Below, piece after piece: positions 45,401 to 57,620 of a DNA stretch of 64,000 bases. The stretch's first letter is position 1. Every line of letters starts with the position of its first letter. Under the pieces are notes generated by a model, which worked only from the letters and a program-made list of their open reading frames with translations, had not been told where the DNA came from and searched no databases. The position numbers and the translations under genes were made by a program. The DNA is from Acheta domesticus (taxonomy: Eukaryota; Arthropoda; Insecta; Orthoptera; Gryllidae): positions 5,641,217 through 5,705,216 of the forward strand of contig JAHLJT010009355.1 of the NCBI GenBank assembly GCA_031308135.1, given 5' to 3'.

Positions 45401-45929
45401 CCTCAGAACAAAACCTACTACAGGTATTTTAGTTGGTATTGATCTGACCATCTTTAGAGAGCACTAATGCCAGAACTGTTCACAGGTAGTTTTCCAGTCA
45501 GATGTGGACCCAGAAAGTATTTGAAAGAGGGGGAGGGAGCAATTTCAGTTTGGAATTCTCGTAAATATTTTTGAAATATTTTTTCATTAGCTTGAAATGA
45601 AAAGAATGTACGAGTGTATTCTTAATAGGTAGGGACCAGAATGTATTGTAATAAAAAAAAACAAAATCTACTTATTTTTTCAAAATATGTAAAATAAATA
45701 GCGTAGCATTTAAAATTGCTCTGCACAAGCATTTCTGAGTATCGAAGTCGTCGAGCAGATCTTCACATCAATTCAGAGTAGCTAAAAGAAAGTTCTACGT
45801 CAACGGGAGCTTGCAAAATCAGTAATCTTTTGCCGTAAGGAACTGAATCTGTTTGATGATGCGATCGCTAGGCCACGTTGCCATTTTCCCACATCGCAAG
45901 CTCCCTTGCATTGTGTCTGGTAATCCTAT

Positions 45930-46033
45930 AGATGTATTTGTATATGTACGGTACATTTTTTCGAATAAATCGAACATTTCCGAATGCGAAGCCCCCCCCC
46001 CCCCCACTAGATCGGAATACCAGGGTTCTACTG
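45930..46033 (-). mobile_element. Solitary Tigger/pogo-like terminal repeat
   Basis: On the minus strand the end reads CAGTAGAACCCTGGTATTCC and continues to a G-run and then CGATTTATTCGAAAA. This resembles the CAGTAGAACCCCGATTATCC terminus of insect Tigger-like elements, and it is preceded by the dinucleotide TA. No partner repeat was found. Confidence 0.45.
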
Positions 46034-46593
46034 TACTATATATGCTGGAACACATTTTACCGTCGCGCATAACCTGGAAACGTTCGTCCTAAGCTTATGC
46101 GCGAGGTTAACACTATGTTTTCGTGACTTACGGAACATAATCTAAGTTTTTTACGCTAGTCTACAAAATGAGACCATTTTTGTAAATTGGGTTCCAGTGT
46201 GAATCAATTTCCACTTTTAAAATAATGATTTTTTTTAGAATGAAAACTTTTGCGAAAATCTTTGAATGCTTTCTATTTCATTTTTTTTGTGCTCTCCTTA
46301 ATTCTCTAGTTATTAAGAATTTCCCATTTCATTTGGCAGGAAAGATACTGTACTTACCACCATCGTAACTTTTGCAAAGTATTTCGCGATAAGTCACTAT
46401 AATTAAATTTTTGAATTTGCAATTTAATTTCCAGATTAATATGTGCGGGAACTTGGGTGAAAATGTGAGGAGTACGCGGGGAAACGTATGGGGAGGAGTA
46501 CTATGGTGAGATTCTGACAACGTGCGGGGAATATGCACTGGAGCACACGACTAACATCTTAGAGGATCTTATGGGAAACTTGCTGAGAGAATT

Positions 46594-46841
46594 GTCGTGG
46601 TGACCGCAATAGGTCGTATGTCAAAAAAAAAAAAAAAAAATTATTACACCATTGTGATCAGTGAAGAAAATACACTACTTGCAATAGGTCGTAAGACGAG
46701 GGAGTAATGGGAAACCGAATATCAAGTTTCTACATTTGTGAAAGCGACTGTCAAGACAGGGAGAAGTAGGAACGTTTTTCGTTCTTCCTGAAAACTACGG
46801 TAGATTTGACATACGACCTATTATACTGCGGTTACCACGAC
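46594..46841. mobile_element. MITE with about 35-bp inverted ends
   Basis: Left GTCGTGGTGACCGCA, then ATAGGTCGTATGTCAAA, and right TTTGACATACGACCTAT then TGCGGTTACCACGAC. The right arm has a few extra bases between the two blocks. The interior holds a poly-A run and another AATAGGTCGTA copy. No clear target duplication. Confidence 0.6.
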
Positions 46842-46908
46842 GTATTACGTCGTGGAACTTAGGGAAAACATGTGAGGAACTTGCAGGAACCATGCACTTA
46901 AGACTATG

Positions 46909-47392
46909 CAGTGGCGTAGTTAGGGGGGGGGGGCAGGGGGCGGCGCGCCCCGGGTGGCACCAATTAAAATATTTTGTAGTTGGAATTATATAATTTAAAT
47001 AATTTACTTAAAAATTGTATATATTAATCAAGACCATTTGATTTGGATCTATTGTCAGTAGAAAATGACATTGCAATAAGCATAGATTTTAACGAAATTA
47101 TAAATACGTTTGCTGCCCTAAAATCTCGTAAAGAGGTTTTACAAATAACTAACATTTGTTGATAAGTTATGTTTCATTTTAAAATATTAAAAAATTATAT
47201 TGCAATTATTCTTAATTACATAGATTTTTAATATATTATAAATAACTATGTGCAAATATGTTTGTATTTTTAATAAAATAATGTACAATCTATGCAGCAA
47301 TAGATATTTTTATACTTAATTTGTGTGTGTGTGGGGGGGGGGGGACACCATTTGCTTTGCCCCAGGTGACACCAACTGAAGCTACGCCACTG
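46909..47392. mobile_element. hAT-type MITE, 484 bp
   Basis: Ends CAGTGGCGTAG and CTACGCCACTG are inverted, each followed inward by a G- or C-rich run and a conserved GGTGTCACC-like box. Flanks AGACTATG (46901-46908) and AGAATATG (47393-47400) agree at 7 of 8, fitting the 8-bp duplication and CAG-type ends of hAT elements. Non-autonomous; no transposase. Confidence 0.75.
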
Positions 47393-48009
47393 AGAATATG
47401 CACAGATCGTGCCGGTATCATGCGAGACAACCACGCAGGGAAAGATACGGAGGGGCGAGTGGAGCTCGAGTTATGTTTCTTTATGCAGTACGCTTCAAAA
47501 CGCGATCTCTTGAACCTCTATAATTTTCGGAGGTTTAGCTCTTCTGGTTGCCCCCAGTCCGTGACGTGCACCGGTCCGAGTCTGTGTAAAATTAAATTGA
47601 TGCGTCAATGGCTTGTCGTGATGGGCCTGTAATACTTCAACATGCAGTTCAGGGGCTGAACGTTGGAAGTTATTATCCAGTACGAAGCCACATTCACGTT
47701 TTGAAACAATGATTTTTAAGTCCAGAATGTTCGCATAGGTCCAGCTAGTATAATAATAGTAAGTAATCGTTATCAATAATACGAGACCGTTGTAGCATCA
47801 CTAGTTTCGGAATTAAGAGCTCACAAAACGTGGATTCTGACTACACAACATAATTAGAAAAAGTCATTTACTACATAAGAGCAAGAATTACCGACATTTT
47901 CGGTATCAGGGAACCACAAAAACGACTTTTCTGCCAAAAACGGCACGTTTCGATGCATCTTTGCTATGTTTTGTCAGTTTTAGGTAAGTAGCACACTAGA
48001 AAGTAAAAT

Positions 48010-48335
48010 GCAGGCCTCTGTCAGTTCGAGTCCCGACGGTGGCAGTATTTTCGGTGACTAGATAGCTAGATCTATTTCAACTGCTCTCTGGGGGAAAATT
48101 CTAGTGACCGGTTGCTCTGATCGATAGATTTCATTGTTTCTCCGATCAATGCCAGACTACTGTCGGAGCAGTACCCTAACTAACGAGCCACAGATCGCGC
48201 GCGATCTTTCCTCCCTCTACCGTGTCATATCCTCACCCCTCTTACACACCCACTAACATGCACTACACTACCACACATGCCGAGAGACCGGTCGGGGGCT
48301 TTGAGCTTGTTCCGGCTAGGGCGGTGCTCTGAAAT
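48010..48335 (+). mobile_element. tRNA-derived SINE-like copy 2
   Basis: Holds CAGTTCGAGTCCC (B-box-like) and CATGCACTACACTACCACAC identical to the copy at 36610-36930, and GGCTAGGGCGGTGCTC at the end. The two copies are diverged between these blocks. Confidence 0.6.
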
Positions 48336-50309
48336 ACCTACATTAAGCTGTATTTGACTGGGCTATTACGTATCTCTGTAATGTTTATTATACATGCGCA
48401 GTGGGTCATCGTGTATTTTCCAGAGCCGGAACATTTGATTTTGTATTATAGCAGACGGCAAAACGCCAAAAAGCAAAAGAACACAGATCCCCATAACATA
48501 TCAGAATGGTGCTCCAGTATCAGTACCTCCCTGGATTCGCGCAATCAAATATTATGGATCAATATGTTGGCATGACAAATAACTTGAACAAGTTACTTAC
48601 TTGTAAAGCGATGAAAAGGCGGAGTGCACGGGTGCAGGTCTGCACGTCCGAAGTCTACAGTAGTTGGCAGATGTTTGTCGCCAAGCGGTACTCGCTAGCT
48701 CTTGTTTGTACGGGTGCTGGACGCATTGAAATTATCTTCTGTCGCCTATTCTTTATTCAGAGCACGTTCCGTAGCTGATGTCCAGGCAAAGTAAGTTCAG
48801 GTTGAGTCAAGATTCATCACATTGTCTTCTTTCTAAAAGTACACTGAATCATCATCTTCTCCCTCCTTAATTTGCTGGGAAGGGGCGGGAGATTAACAGG
48901 TTTAGAAACTGCCCTGAACAAAGAACAAACTTAGTTCTATGACAGCAGGTTGTTTCTCGCATTATTTGTACCTTTTGCAAGTTTTGAAAATTCAGTGAGT
49001 TCAGTGAAAATGAGGCCTGAGACATTTGGTTAAGCTTATTGCTCTATCCGTGAAAAAAAGAAAAAAAATTGCAGCCGGTTTGAGATTTTTGTATAAATTG
49101 TCATTATGTCAAGTAAAAATTACGTAAAAACTACTTGTATTTTCAAAAAAGTGTACAGGACCTTATTTAATGACCTAATTTCTTAGAATAGATTTCCTTA
49201 AGAAAAAAATCCATCATCAATATTGCAGATTCGCAAAAACAGAAACATCTCCGAAAATGAGATCTGCAATATTTGTATTGAGGAAATATTGTTTTATCAA
49301 AAAATACGTACATTTTTTTTACATTTTCTCAGTTTTCCTTCTCGCAATAGTTAAATGGAAATGATTTTAAAAATACAATAGAAGAGTTAAACCAGATTTT
49401 ACATGTAAATCTTCAATGAAAAATTTGAATCAATTTTAAGAAAATGTTGCTTGAATACAAATTTAAGCACATTTTCATAGGAAACTTTTGTATTTTCAAG
49501 GAACTTCATCAGAAATCATTTGAAGTATTTGTAAATATGTCGTGACAAATGTATAAAATCGCCGTAATGTAAATATTAACGACGTGAGATACTAAAAAAA
49601 ACCCCACCATTTGTGTAAGTTTTGAAAACTCAAAAGAATACATCAAAATGGCGTTTATGAGATATTATTCAGGAAATTTAGCACTATCCCTAGAAAACGA
49701 ATGAAAAAGAATTGGAGCTATTTTTAAGAAACTTTTTTTTTTTTTTGCCCACATTTCACTCAGAACTACTCGACAGAGATGGACGAAGGACTAAAGATGA
49801 AGGGCAAAGTAAGACGAAATACGAGGAAAGACGAAAGTCTAAGAAGGCGAATGACGAAGAAAGACACAAAACAAAGAAATGCGTTACGTCTGCGTTGCCC
49901 ACCGGCTTTGCATTTTTCCATGTTCGGATCACTTTGGAATGCCCTCTCTACCAGAGTTTGTTGAAGTTATAGAACGTCATTAACAGTTTTGACAATGGTC
50001 AAGGGCAACAAATGCTCAAGGGCACAGTTTCGCTTCCGTTGCTTCATCTTACGTTCGAGGAGGTTTTCTTCGCTGATGATTTCCCGAAGCTCCTCTACAG
50101 TGAGGTCGTTATAATGAGAGTTAAACAGATCCTGAGTAGCCTTAGTATGGTGTGGCGGTTGTCTGGAGCGTATACTCCGAAGAGTTTGCTCGCGACCTTT
50201 GCCCGATCGCCGGAGCTGTCGTGCACAAAACCGGACGTTGTGCGTCTCCCAATGTAATAAGAGTTCCTGCACTTTTATTTATCGACGCAAAGTGTATACG
50301 TCGGTATAT

Positions 50310-50685
50310 CACACATCGTTATTTGGGAACATGAAGTCCAAGATGGCTGCAAATGGTATCCAAGTAGCTGAACATAACCATTTCCAGTCAATTATCGGTT
50401 TAGTTGGACCAGAGGACCCAGTCCATTCCATATAGAAACTGCCCACACCATTATGGCCACCAGCATGGACAATACTTTATTGACAGCTTGGGTCCGTGGC
50501 TTCATGGGGTGTGCGCCACACTCGAACCCTACCGTCAGCTCTGACCAACTGATAATGGGACTCATCTGACTAAGCCACGATTTGACAGTCGTGTAGGCTT
50601 TAATCGATATGGTCACGAGCCCTCGCTTTGCCCTTCCTTTGGCGAAGAGTAGTAAAGCTGGATGACGAGTTCCGGAGGGCTGCAA
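50310..50685 (-). pseudogene. Tc1-like transposase fragment, frameshifted
   Basis: Minus-strand pieces: RVRVWRTPHEATDP (compare VWR-P-E typical of Tc1), then IMVWAVSIWNGLGPLVQLN in a second frame, then LDFMFPNNDV. Order and spacing fit the second half of the Tc1/mariner DDE domain, with stops and frameshifts. The family's VWGCFSW-GLGPL is recognisable despite Gly-Cys-Phe becoming Ala-Val-Ser. The downstream open frame to 49967 has no clear Tc1 similarity. Confidence 0.65.
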
Positions 50686-52770
50686 TAGGCATACATTAGA
50701 TCATAGAAAGGACATTAAAGATTCATTGGGAAATAACTGCTTCTTTGTATATACATGCAAGTCACTATTTTTATTAGTATTTCCACTCAAATTATGTCCA
50801 TGAAAAATATAAGAATGATCTAGAGACATTACAATTAAACCAAAACAAAAGAATGATTAAGAACTGATGTGTTTCTAAGTCCGAAAAAAAGAGGTTCACC
50901 ACAAAGTGAAATTGGATCAATCAGTCGATTATTTACATATTTTTTGACAAGGAATCCAATGAAAATAGTCATTTCGTTCCTAAATCGAGCATTCGACATG
51001 AAATTCTAAAAAAACTTGTAAAAATAATTTAAAAAGTAAGATTTTCAGTGAAAATTGTCCCTTATGTTGGTCTTAAGTATCAAAAATATCAAAATAAATT
51101 AGTGCATATCTCAGAAAATTGTCTAAAGAATACAGTTCGTTACGTTACATGTTAAGAAAATCCAAATTCCGCCTAGGTTCAGTATCAAAATTGAGAAGAG
51201 GGTGAGAAACACATTTTTCGATATTATATCACTATAGTACGATTAAAAATTATAAAAATTTGCTTTTCTTATTTATTTTGGGTGTAGAATAAGATAGATA
51301 TCATCCTTTTCTAATTTGGTCAAGGGCCAATTTTAGCAAAATTGTAGCAATGAGTGCAGTAATGTAAATGTTTTGTTGTAGAAAATAAATTGTGGAGTCA
51401 AGTTGAGTTAAAATACGTTTACACCAATCCTAATTTTTATTCTCATTTTCCTTTGTGATTTATATGTGAGGATAAACAAGTTTTTAGTATGGTATGGTAT
51501 GGAGATGTAAGATTAGACCATATCTGCATTCTTAACAAGTTTTGTAGGTAATTTAATTTAATGCAATTACATATGATCTAAGTTCCCTTCAGAGTTGTCT
51601 TAAGTTCTCTTAAGTTTCCAAGTTTCCCTGTGGTTTAAAGTTAATTGGTATGACTTGTTTAGTGTGTAATTTTTAGTTTATAGATTTTTATGAAAGTTTC
51701 TTGCAGAGTTTCCGAGAGGAAACTGAGAAGTTTGCTTGCAAGTTTTGTGCAGAGTTTCCTCCAAAGGTTGCAACTTTGAAAACTTTCAAGCAGTGTCTCA
51801 TGCTCATTTGGGTTAATGATCTCACTCTTACAAGCATATCTAGGTAATGAGGTACCTGTGGTGAGCAACGAATTTTCTCCCCTGTTATGCTACTTTAATT
51901 TGGGATGATTATTTCAGTGGGTAGTAGCCATGCCGCTTGTGAGCAGTTCCCAAGGTATGTGCTACAATTGTCATACTGTAAGAGGTCTGTCTCTCTGGCA
52001 TTTGTAAAGTAGGCTCTTTGTAACTTAAGTTATTTTAATGATTAAATTATAAGTCAAGATTTTCAGAGTTGTGACAAGTTCCTTCCAAAGTTCTCTTGGA
52101 AGTTTTCTAAGGTAAGTTCTTAGTTTCCAAGTTTACTTCTTACTTTACTCCTTACCTTTAACTTAGTCCAAGAGGAAGTAGGGGTAAATGAGAAGACAAG
52201 TATAGTAAGTAAAGTACTTATTGACAAGGGGTACAGGGTGACTGAACCTAAGTTAACTAGAAAGGAAGGAAAATAAATAAAGTAAGGGGTTGGTAGAAAT
52301 GACGAGGCAAGCGTAGTGTTGAAAACATTTATTAACAAAGGAGTAACGGTTTTGTCAGCCTAACTCATTTTACCAGATACCAACAATAACATTTACCATT
52401 AGTTACTATGCACAGGAATGCATTGTAACCAAACTCAAAATGAAGACGACAGTCCATATTTTGAGGTACTTTGGATGCGTCTCCTGAGTTGAAACAAAAT
52501 AACGTGAGTGAGCGGGATGTTCTATGACAGCTCGGTAGCGGGACGTCAAAGTCCAAAGCGAAGGCGGACAGACGGTGTCCACGTGCTAGGAGGGCATTGG
52601 GAGCGTCGGCGCCCACAGTCGCCGTGGGCCCTGAGGCCGGGGCGACGACTCAACGGCTGGGGTTATTACTGTGGTGGAGGACGCAGAAACATCGCCGACA
52701 CAGCCTTGGGCACAGGAGCCCGCCCGCCGCGCCGGACTCAGCAACCACCTGCCACCCACCCACTCGCCCG

Positions 52771-52962
52771 CCTTCGCCCCCCCTCACCTCCGCCCTCGCC
52801 CCCGCCCTCGCCCTCGCCCCCGCCCTTGCCCCCGCCCCCGCCCTCGCCCCCGCCCTCGCCCGCTGCCCTCGCCCCCCGTCCTCGCCCCCCCTCACCACCG
52901 CCCTCGCCACCGCCCTCGCCACCGCCCTCGCCACCGCCCTCGCCACCGCCACCGCACTCGCC
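52771..52962. repeat. GC-rich minisatellite (CGCCCTCGCCC-type)
   Basis: About 190 bp of short units built from CCCTCGCCCCCG and CCACCGCCCTCG, all C on the plus strand with almost no T. It makes long frames open on both strands with Pro- or Gly-rich products; these are not genes. The sharp GC jump is unique in the window. Confidence 0.9.
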
Positions 52963-52974
52963 AATCCAATCGAT

Positions 52975-53157
52975 GGAAAGTGGAAGATTTTTGAAGAAAA
53001 AGTCAGTGAAGTGAAGGGCAGAACAAAATTTGAGCTCATAAAAAGGATATGGCATCAAGACAAAGAAACGGAAAGACACGTGATTGAAGCTTTTTATACC
53101 ATGTCAAAAAGAATTCAAGCTATTACAAAAGCAAAAGAATGTGCTACAAAATACTAA
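52975..53157 (+). pseudogene. Tc1-like transposase C-terminal fragment
   Basis: The frame reads KFELIKRIWHQDKETERHVI, then MSKRIQAITKAKECATKY and stop. The end pattern SMPKRIQAVIKAKGGHTKY is the common C-terminus of Tc1-like transposases, so about 55 residues of such a protein are present. It follows directly on the minisatellite, which has replaced or displaced the rest. It belongs to a different strand and copy than the fragment at 50.3-50.7 kb. Confidence 0.65.
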
Positions 53158-54544
53158 GAAACAAATTTGATCTAAAATAATATTCTAAATGGAAGATAAA
53201 TCTGATATATGTAATTTTGTAAACATAACTTACTCTAAAAAGTAGATAAAATGATAGAATAAACTAAAATAAAAAAGATCCTAATTTAATCGCCACCCAC
53301 TGTAAGTTATATTTCACTACGGATTGCTTTAAAGAGGGTGTGAAACAACGAACAACAAAGCACGACTTACAACGTGTATTCAAATTTAGGATGATTTTAC
53401 TATGTGATGCTTAAAAAGTATTTGGTGAAACATCTAATAAGATATCGATGTTGCGAATGACAATGACAATGACATGACCGAAATTTAGGCGAAGTGGAGT
53501 TCGTGTTTTCAGAGAGTCGGGGCACATTCTAAACAATATGTATAAAGTCACAATTTTCAACGGTGTCCAAAGAAAAGTAACGTAATGAAGTTGTAGTTGA
53601 AATAACGGCAATAAACTATGATGTAATTTAATGAAAACAAAATATATACAAAGTCGTACATTACTGCAGAGCAAAAAAACTCATATGAAAAATGTTCGAC
53701 AAAAATATTATTTTAAGAACTTCCTCGTTTGACACGGGATACTGTTCAGTATTGAAAAGTGTTCTCTTTTAAATCTTCGTTTCTATGAAAATAACATTTA
53801 CGTTCAATTCGATTTTTCAAATCTTGCATAATTTTTTTCGCTAATCTAAAGCGTCTTTTATAGGCTATTCTGACAAAAGTTTGTATTTATTGATTTATGT
53901 TAACGAATGTTTTACGTGTTAGATGTGTAAAAATTATTATAAGTATTGTATATTATTATATTGCAGTGTTGGGTAAAAATGTTTATCCATATTTATCTGA
54001 ATATGATTGTGAGTGAATACGTGCAGGATGGTGGGTATGCGAGAGTTCCTATGTCTTTGTATGATATGTATGTAAGCGTGTATGTTTGGATGTATGAATA
54101 TTGGTGTAATATGTAAGTAAGTTTATTTACGTAAATGTTAGTATATATGTTGTTTCATTTGTTGTATATGTATGTAAATTCATTTGCATGTTCTAGGTAA
54201 TGACGAAGATAATTTGTTTTTTATATTGATTTTTTATACTTTGTTTTTATTTTTAATTGTGTTTTGTTACTGTAAATGTGCTTTTATGTTTCTGTATTCT
54301 GCCACCCGGGCAACATCAGCTCAATTGTAGAATAAACCTATCTATAATACATATTTCTAAAGCATCCGACAAAGATCTTTGGATTCGTTCGATATATGGG
54401 TGACCAGTAGGGCCCCAATGACGCAAGTGAAACGTCATACCACGACTGAAAAACCGAACTTTCGTCGGACGTGCCTGCAGCTTTTTAGGGTCAGTCTGCC
54501 GTCTACCAGTGTGAAGTGAAGACAGTGCGTGTGGAGGCTGGAGA

Positions 54545-54620
54545 ATGACGTCTTTCGTTTTGGTGCACGTGTTTAGAGGTGCAGATATTAACCGGCGACT
54601 TCAATGGCAGAATGGCAATG
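54545..54620 (+). CDS. Possible first coding exon of an unidentified gene
   Basis: An ATG opens MTSFVLVHVFRGADINRRLQ and the exon ends WQNGNG at a perfect donor (AATG|GTAAGT). The preceding 180 bp are unusually CpG-rich, as at a promoter. No following exon was recognised in the remaining 9.4 kb, so the gene may continue outside the window or be spurious. Family unknown. Confidence 0.35.
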
Positions 54621-55286
54621 GTAAGTTTTAATTCTGCTTTCGTTGTTTGATGACTAATAGCATTTTTTACTTGCCTTCTTTAAAATAAATAATTTGTGTA
54701 GGAAACTGTTCCATGCAACAAAGTAGGAAATCTGACACTACATCTCAGAATTTAAAAATATTTTGCCACCTTACTTATCATGATACTTACATGAACCAGT
54801 TACAATATTTTTGTCTCATCAGCTATTGTTTAGCAACAATAGGCACTTGAAATATTAGGTTAGCAGTCTGTAGACATTCCGTTATGATTTTTTTCCGATG
54901 ATATGCAAACAAGCAAAAAATATGAAAGTGACACTATTTTTAGAAGAAATGTAAAGGATAATTTTACGCTAAAGATATTTTTTACCGTGAGTCTTTAACA
55001 ATTAGGAAGTAAACAAATTCTAAAAAATGCAATAAATGGAAATGTAATATTTTTAAATTCTTGAATTTTGGAAGAAAAATTGCTGAAACTACTTTCAAGC
55101 TACTCTGAAAATTTCATCGTGGAATCTTGAATGGTTTTAAAGTTATGAATAAAAGCATCTTACTGGCGCTCCGTAAACGAACTCATCTCAGCTGCTAGAG
55201 CCGCCGCCGCGCCCAGCCCTCTTCGTCAGCACTCGGCGTTACATTTTTCCTCCGCGGCGTGATGGTGGATTTCGCAAAACTACTTC

Positions 55287-55700
55287 TCAAGGTGTTAATT
55301 TTGCTGTAGGAGCTACATGAAGAGATACGCCAAATTCGACCGTTATTTTTTGTTTACTCCAACTTTTTGGTAAACACGTTAAAATCATATATTTCTCATT
55401 AGCTGTTTTCACATTTGAAAATTTTTCTTTGAATTGTGTCAACGTTTCTTCTCCTTCATTGCTTTCTGTACTCACATGAAATAATTCAGAAACTGCTTTA
55501 TTTACGGCACTCGCCTTTCTCCTTGCGTACGATTTCTCTCGGGTTTGTTTTCGCAATGACAATGATGATTGACCCAGAGGATTCAAAATGTTTACATTAC
55601 TGTTAGTGGCTTCCTCTGCAACTCCTGGGGCTACGTACTCCTCTTCACTTGACGTTTTCATTTCTTTGTCTGTTTCAGTTGAGTCACTAAGATCCTGCAT
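55287..55700 (-). CDS. Transposon-like ORF fragment, 137 aa, uncertain
   Basis: Opens MQDLSDSTETDKEMKTSSEE, is Ser/Glu-rich at first, then basic (LRKQTREKSYARRKASAVNK), then TLTQFKEKFSNVKTANEKYM, then ILTCLPKSWSKQKITVEFGV. The last part resembles a motif (LT-LPxSWSxxxIxxEFGVS) in uncharacterised, repeat-borne proteins of insects and cnidarians, perhaps an HTH. The frame stops soon after, so the copy is truncated. A host gene exon cannot be excluded. Confidence 0.35.
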   Translation of the reverse strand: MQDLSDSTETDKEMKTSSEEEYVAPGVAEEATNSNVNILNPLGQSSLSLRKQTREKSYARRKASAVNKAVSELFHVSTESNEGEETLTQFKEKFSNVKTANEKYMILTCLPKSWSKQKITVEFGVSLHVAPTAKLTP

Positions 55701-57234
55701 TGGGCATTTTGGATATTTTGTGACGACACAGATCGCATATTGCTTCTCCTACCACTAAATTTGATATTTTCTTCCCCATCGCCTTTGTTCTCTTTCTCTC
55801 CCCCCCCCCCGACTTTTGTGCTTCTCAAGTCCGAATGGATTGCAGCACCAAAGCCTGTTAAACGTATTCACGATCTTTTGCATTTTCTTTCACGATGTAT
55901 CATTGAACAGAAACACGCGAAAACAGCCTGTAAACTGGTGTCAGGATCCCTTCGAAGGCATCGATGGGGAATGAACTTGGCGGTGCCTGCCTACGACCTT
56001 ACCTCACCCCTCGCTGGGCAAGGGCACGCGACTTTCAACCTTAAGAGCAAAATGCGCGTGTACTTTTTATTTAATAACTTACGCATTTTTTAAGATTCCA
56101 TTGCGACAGTTTGCAGAATGGTTATTTATTGGTTCTTCTTGCAGTGTGTAAAATATTAAAGAACATAAACTATTACTTTTTAAGAAAAATGTTTAATTTA
56201 TTAGCATTTTTATTATAAACAAATACCTCAATCCTTAATATTTTATCAACTGCTTAAAATATGATCATTTATCTTCAAAATGGTGTGCCCGTTTTTAAAG
56301 TTTTTTCATTTTATGAACGTCATAACTATTTTCATTATTGAGTATATTGTGTCATCGTCCATGTTTAACCCGTAATTGTTGCTAAACTGCTAAAGACATT
56401 AATTCCATAAATTGTCTCTTAACTGTTCATCATTAGTAGATTAATGTAACAAAATATGAAAAAAATCTGAGACTCACTGTCAGAAAACCTGAAATTTTGC
56501 AGGGAATGACCCAACTGTGACAGATGGAAATAGTGGTATCTCGGTTATTTCCAAGCTTTCAATATACTATCGTACTTCTTGGCTTGTGTGAAACTAAACT
56601 AAAACGTTTGTTTTAATTTAAAGATCATTGGAATATTTCGATCACCTATGTATTTTTATGTAATTTATGTAAAGAGGAATATTTATATAATTTTCTGTGT
56701 TTCCTTGGTATACGTTATTGGAATATAATTTGGTGTTCATTTTGGTTTCCCTAGAATGTTTTGACTAAACCTGTTTCAATGACCGTCTAGCTGATAGATA
56801 TATTGTGAATTTATGTGCAACATAATGGAATTTCCGGGTTTCGATGGCAGATTGCACAAGGGGCAAGGTATGAAAAAATAAAAATTAGAATTTAAATGGT
56901 GAAATTATGTTCTCCAAGTCGTGATCTTTTTTTATTTTGTTGCAAATTCATTCCTTTACGGCATTTTCTCTCAATATAAGAATAATTATGAAAATTCGTT
57001 AGTGACTTTATTGAAGTATTACGTCACGCGGTCAAACATGGAAGGATATTGCACGTTTTGCACTTATGTTTCGATCGCATATGCTCGGATATTACGTGGA
57101 GATAACCGAAAAGTGCGGAGGATAGATTTTTCGAAAATCAATTACAATTTGCACGACGGAAATGTTTGCATTTTGACCAGTTTCTAAAACTATTACATGA
57201 AGTTGAAATCCAGGTGATAAGAACATACATATTG

Positions 57235-57620
57235 GGCTGATCCCGACTGTGTAGTACCCCTCGGTGTCACGGCCTTCTTAAGTATCGTTCACTGCGCAGT
57301 TTGAATACTAGAAGCTTTCTTATAATGTGCTTACTGAAGTGATTTCTTATAAACGTGAATTGGTAATTATGCGATGGATAGACTCAAGGTTGTTTATAGT
57401 AGACGCGAGGGCCGAAGGTCCGAGTCTCGCCGTGACTTGGATCCGGGCCAGCGAAGCGAGAAAACTTGCCTTTGGAAGTAATTTGGCATTGTAATGCGGC
57501 GGAGACAAAGCGTATACGGGCGTCTCAGAACTTGTCATGAAAATCGCCTATCGGTACGATACTTACGAACATATTAAGGAGACCGTGACAGCGAGGGGTA
57601 CCGTACAGCCGGGATCAACC
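57235..57620. mobile_element. MITE with 8-bp target duplication
   Basis: The left end GGCTGATCCCGACTGTGTAG and the reverse complement of the right end (GGTTGATCCCGGCTGTACGG) continue as inverted copies for about 55 bp, with an 8-bp indel. Perfect 8-bp direct repeats ACATATTG flank it (57227-57234 and 57621-57628). An 8-bp duplication fits hAT or P-like superfamilies, although the ends lack the usual hAT CAG. No ORF of note inside; 386 bp. Confidence 0.8.

Larger units (their letters stand above)
44760..54540. other. Repeat-rich intergenic region 44.8-54.5 kb
   Basis: No conserved host gene recognised. It holds repeat pieces (45290, 46033), MITEs (46594-46841 and 46909-47392), a SINE-like copy (48010-48335), a Tc1 transposase fragment (50310-50685, minus) and a GC-rich minisatellite joined to a Tc1 C-terminus (52508-53157). 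Segments 48.8-49.7, 50.7-52.3 and 53.2-54.3 kb are AT-rich and unassigned. A 5' UTR exon for the 44.3-kb gene may lie here. Confidence 0.55.

Noticed and set aside
49967..50272. 101-aa minus-strand frame, basic and open
   Set aside because: It follows the Tc1 fragment but shows no Tc1 motif, signal peptide or known domain; chance or decayed sequence is more likely.
52508..53014. Long Pro-rich and Gly-rich frames on both strands
   Set aside because: Produced by the GC-rich minisatellite, open in several frames; only the last 55 codons of the 52597-53157 frame have protein similarity (Tc1).
57399..57470. tRNA B-box-like GGTCCGAGTCTC within the 57.2-kb MITE
   Set aside because: No cloverleaf or A box could be drawn around it, and the inverted ends with an 8-bp duplication explain the element better than a SINE.
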